64,000 bases of DNA from assembly GCA_029582265.1 (NCBI GenBank), contig CM055827.1:37037760-37101759 (forward strand). The letters are read 5' to 3'. Position numbers and translations under genes: made by a program. Of this stretch, positions 61,096-64,000 are shown in pieces (positions within the stretch are counted from its first letter, which is position 1; the number at the start of each line of letters is the position of its first letter). The notes beneath the pieces are model-generated. The model searched no databases. It was not told the origin of the DNA and saw only the letters and a program-made list of their open reading frames with translations. Source of the stretch: Zoroaster sp. YZ-2022. Taxonomy: Eukaryota > Echinodermata > Asteroidea > Forcipulatida > Zoroasteridae.

Positions 61096-63427
61096 TTAGC
61101 TTAATTTATATTCATTATCATCTGCATAAAAATTATTCACACCCTCATCATCACCTTCCTTCCTGGATTTTGACGCTGCCTTTGGGAGGAGCTTATCTAC
61201 TGCTTTGGGGCTTATCTGCTGACCTGTCCCGTCTTTTGGATTATTCGTTTCCTCCTCGGTGGTAACTGAACAATTGATACCACTTTGACTTGTAGTATCT
61301 CTGTTGCGGGTTCTTTTTAGCGACGTTTCATCGGTTGGGATCTCTTGAAGTGCTGGATCTTTAACGGATTTGGATTTATGTAGTCTTAGAAAGAACATTC
61401 CATAACTGTCTTTGGGTCTGTTGACAAAAATTGTTTTAATGAAATTAAATACAGATCATACAAATGTTCGTATTTTTTGGTTTTGCTTTGACAGCTAATC
61501 TGATATTGAACTGCCATTTGTGAGTAGCATTAACTTACAGGAGTCAATTATTGACAACTGCTTTATGCTAAAATTGTTGTGCTTTTTAAAGGGGAGAGAG
61601 GAGGGAGGGGTACCTGGATTATTTTAAGGGGGAACTTGAGTCACCCTTTTTTACAGGACCTAATGTTTTTTCGAAGGGATTAGAATTCTGAGTGGGGGTC
61701 ACCCTGTGGGGGGGTCACCCTGTGGGCAGGTCACCCTGTGGGACAAACTCGTATAACATGCTGTATTTACTTTGTAGATGGCTGATTCGGTTGAACTGTC
61801 AGTGTAGCTGAGTTACACACACAGTCCGATTTCTCTTTCTTGTACCTGTAGTTTAGAGAAATAAATCTTTGAATTAGTCACTAGATTAACTGTGCTGAAA
61901 AAAAGATCCAAAGGCATATTTAAGTGAACACATGGTGTTCGCGTCAACTTCCGGTTCAATCAAATTATCATCGATGATATCAATCATATTTTGCAAAGGT
62001 GTATCATCTTTTATTATAACAATATCAATTTCATATTTGAAAGACCTATCAATTTTGCTTTAGAATGTTGAATTTGAACTTCCTGTTTAGACCGGATGTA
62101 AAGGTTAGATGAGGTGATTTGAAGGTCATATATATGACCTAGTCATGATCATGAAAAAAATAACGTTAGTACCTGCTTTGGTTCAATTTCTCAGATTGAA
62201 AAATAATCCCTTTTGTAAAACTGCCGCTAGGGGGGGGGGTACTCTGAACGTTGACGACGTCACCAAACATTTTTTTTAAAGATAAGATGTCACTAGTCAC
62301 TTTATTCACAGAAGTCATATTCAAATTTCCTATGTTTTTTTAGATAGAAAATTATTACTTTTCTAAACCCGCCGCCAGAGGACGCTGTGATAGGTGATGT
62401 CATCAGTTATATTTTTGAAAAGGTCACATGTCAATAGTAATTTCGTCCACGGAAGGCACTCCCAAATACCATATGTTGGCTGCAGACCCTATAAAAGTGC
62501 TTCAGAATAGTTTTTTCAATAAACTTCTGATTTCGAGAGGTCAGATTGGGTCATGTCTGTGTACGAAATGTCACATAATTCACGATCTGTAAGATGATGC
62601 AAAGATTGTGAAAATATCTTTTGTGGTCATGGTGGTTCATGAGATATGATTTTTTGAAATATTAAAATTGAATTTTAGTGTATTTCGATATCTTATGAGG
62701 TCACCATGACATCACAACATTACCTAAAACTATATCATAAATTTATTGACAACTACATGTTATGGTCTAATTATGTGTCAAGTTTGAAGGCCCTGTGAAC
62801 TTTGGAACTATGTTTTTTATGTTCGATAATTCTCATCGAGAAGAAGGAGAAGAAAAAAAAAACGTACAATTTCAAGAGGTGTCGCATGAACACCTAAAAA
62901 TATGACTGTACCCCCTTCTAGAAGTCCAGAACAGACCCTTCTGACAACTCTGAAAAAAATAAGTGCTTCTATTTGTTGTAACAACACGTATGCTTAAAAT
63001 ATTGTGTACTATGTTAGGCAATCCACAGTAACTAGTGCTGGGCAATTAGTGAAATTCACTACTTGAGTAATCGCAGTGTGTATTTTATTAATCACAAGTA
63101 ACTGACCATATTTTTAACATTCCTTTTAAAAACATTTTTAATCCTTAAATTGTATGCATTACTCATAATACTAGTCACACCACAAGACAAGACTAGTACC
63201 ACAAGACAAGGTAAGACAATACCAACTATGGAAGTAGTTTACTTACCATTTAAATATTACATAAGCAATCACTGGACAGGGCAACAGCAGCAGAAGCAGA
63301 AAATACAAATCACTGGGAGTATATGGTGTAGCTGTAGGTGTTAAAGTAGTTGGTGTTGTGTTAGTAACTGTAGTGTAATTGGTAGGGGTAGTGTAATTGG
63401 TAGGGGGACTGACTGTAGACGTTGGAC
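61096..63427 (-). CDS. 3' end of a single-pass membrane protein with Thr/Pro-rich (mucin-like) stalk; 5' end not found
   Basis: Not recognised as a named family. Three minus-strand exons join with closing phases and GT-AG borders: 63247-63427, 61771-61845, 61096-61417. The first gives a Thr/Pro-rich extracellular stalk with N-glycosylation sequons (PTNYTTPTNYTTVTNTT), then a hydrophobic segment LYFLLLLLLPCPVIAYVIF followed by KWYKKEK, a textbook stop-transfer boundary. The cytoplasmic tail continues with a CVC pair (possible palmitoylation), KPKDSYGMFFLRLHKSKS, and a hydrophilic Lys/Glu/Ser-rich end finishing DDNEYKLS. The first exon starts in phase 1, so upstream exons exist, probably beyond 63428 or outside the window. 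Type I topology is inferred from the positive charges after the hydrophobic run. Alternatives: a mucin-domain adhesion protein or receptor tail. Function unknown. Confidence 0.7.
61690..61743 (+). repeat. Short tandem GGGTCACCCTGTGGG repeat, three copies
   Basis: Three adjacent GTCACCCTGTGGG units in an intron of the membrane-protein gene. Confidence 0.85.
62608..62870 (+). repeat. Left arm of a large inverted repeat
   Basis: Reverse-complement partner of 63745-64000, roughly 80-85% identical by eye (shared ATGAGATATGATTTTTTGAA, TTGACAACTACATGTTATGG, GTGAACTTTGGAACT). The exon 63247-63427 lies between the arms. Degenerate related motifs (CCGCCGCCAGAGG, GCCGCTAGGGG followed by GACGTCACC) fill 61900-62470. 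Confidence 0.85.
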
Positions 63428-64000
63428 CTGTAGAATAATTCAGAAGAGAGGGAGGGGTAAGAGGGGTTGATGTAAATATTGTTTTCTACTTTCAAAATAA
63501 ACATTCTTCAAATAGGAAGGAAAACTACATATTAATAAGTAGGGGGCCAAATAAGTATGGGAAATGACAAATAAGTGGAGTACAACTAGATTTGTGTAAA
63601 TGGATGCCAAAAAAATGGGGGTCAATGCGGACAATTAACCCACAATGCTCACCCCCACCTCCCAGTAGTTCTATATATAGTACTACAACTATACTAGTAC
63701 TAGCATAGTCTGAATGCCTCTTCCATTAATTGTCTTGAAATTGTTCGTTTTTAATTTTTCTTCTTTTTCTCGATTAGGCTCACCGAACAAAAAAAAAAGT
63801 TCCAAAGTTCACAGATCCTTCAAACTTGACACATACTCAGACCATAACATGTAGTTGTCAATAAAGTTATGACATATAGTTTCAGGTAAAGTTGTGATGT
63901 CATGACGACATCATCAGAATCAGATATCGAAATACACTAAAATCAACTTTTAATATTTCAAAAAATCATATCTCATGAACCACAAATGATATTTACACTA
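63428..64000. other. Right edge: repeat arm, no exon identified
   Basis: No upstream exon of the minus-strand membrane protein could be assigned here. From about 63745 onward the sequence is the inverted partner of 62608-62870. Confidence 0.6.
63745..64000 (-). repeat. Right arm of the large inverted repeat
   Basis: Inverted relative of 62608-62870; it continues past the window edge, so the full length of the repeated unit is not visible. Confidence 0.85.

Overview
This is a eukaryotic, AT-rich, intron-rich nuclear window. The split genes have canonical GT-AG introns, dense short interspersed elements and MITEs, and long microsatellites. The protein set (V-ATPase subunit a, KANSL2, cyclin T) is metazoan. 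The reconstructed proteins align closely with my memory of the vertebrate orthologues, and KANSL2 sits beside cyclin T as it does in human 12q13. A marine invertebrate deuterostome, such as an echinoderm or hemichordate, is my best guess, inferred from style and not proven.

Layout. 236-11274 (-): eleven coding exons of a V-ATPase V0 subunit a gene, whose 3' part runs off the left edge. 11275-17434: gene-free divergent intergenic region with a GC-rich patch, a CAT microsatellite, a truncated SINE and a large fold-back. 17435-28547 (+): a complete second V-ATPase a gene of 20 coding exons and 865 codons, head-to-head with the first. 28548-31130: convergent 3' region holding one MITE nested in another. 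31131-35121 (-), possibly starting at 36478: KANSL2, eight or nine coding exons. 36477-52578 (+): cyclin T (P-TEFb regulatory subunit), ten coding exons and 1491 codons, about twice the usual length because of a giant last exon. 52579-61095: no recognised gene. 61096-63427 (-): last three exons of a single-pass membrane protein with a Thr/Pro-rich stalk, 5' end not found.

How the genes relate. The two V-ATPase genes are an inverted tandem duplication with almost identical exon lengths and phases. They differ by one intron that splits a 307-nt exon into 94+213 nt. KANSL2 (NSL histone acetyltransferase complex) and cyclin T (Pol II pause release) diverge from one shared promoter with a YY1-like site. 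Both are general transcription factors, so co-expression is plausible.

The most unusual non-genic content is a group of at least seven elements flanked by TTAA whose ends read CCCT...AGGG (piggyBac-like). Each subfamily carries a different internal array of short inverted repeats. Two of them contain later insertions, one being a tRNA-derived SINE. Exon coordinates were built by hand from splice sites, reading-frame continuity and family similarity. They should be reliable to the base where the phases close, and untranslated regions are not resolved.
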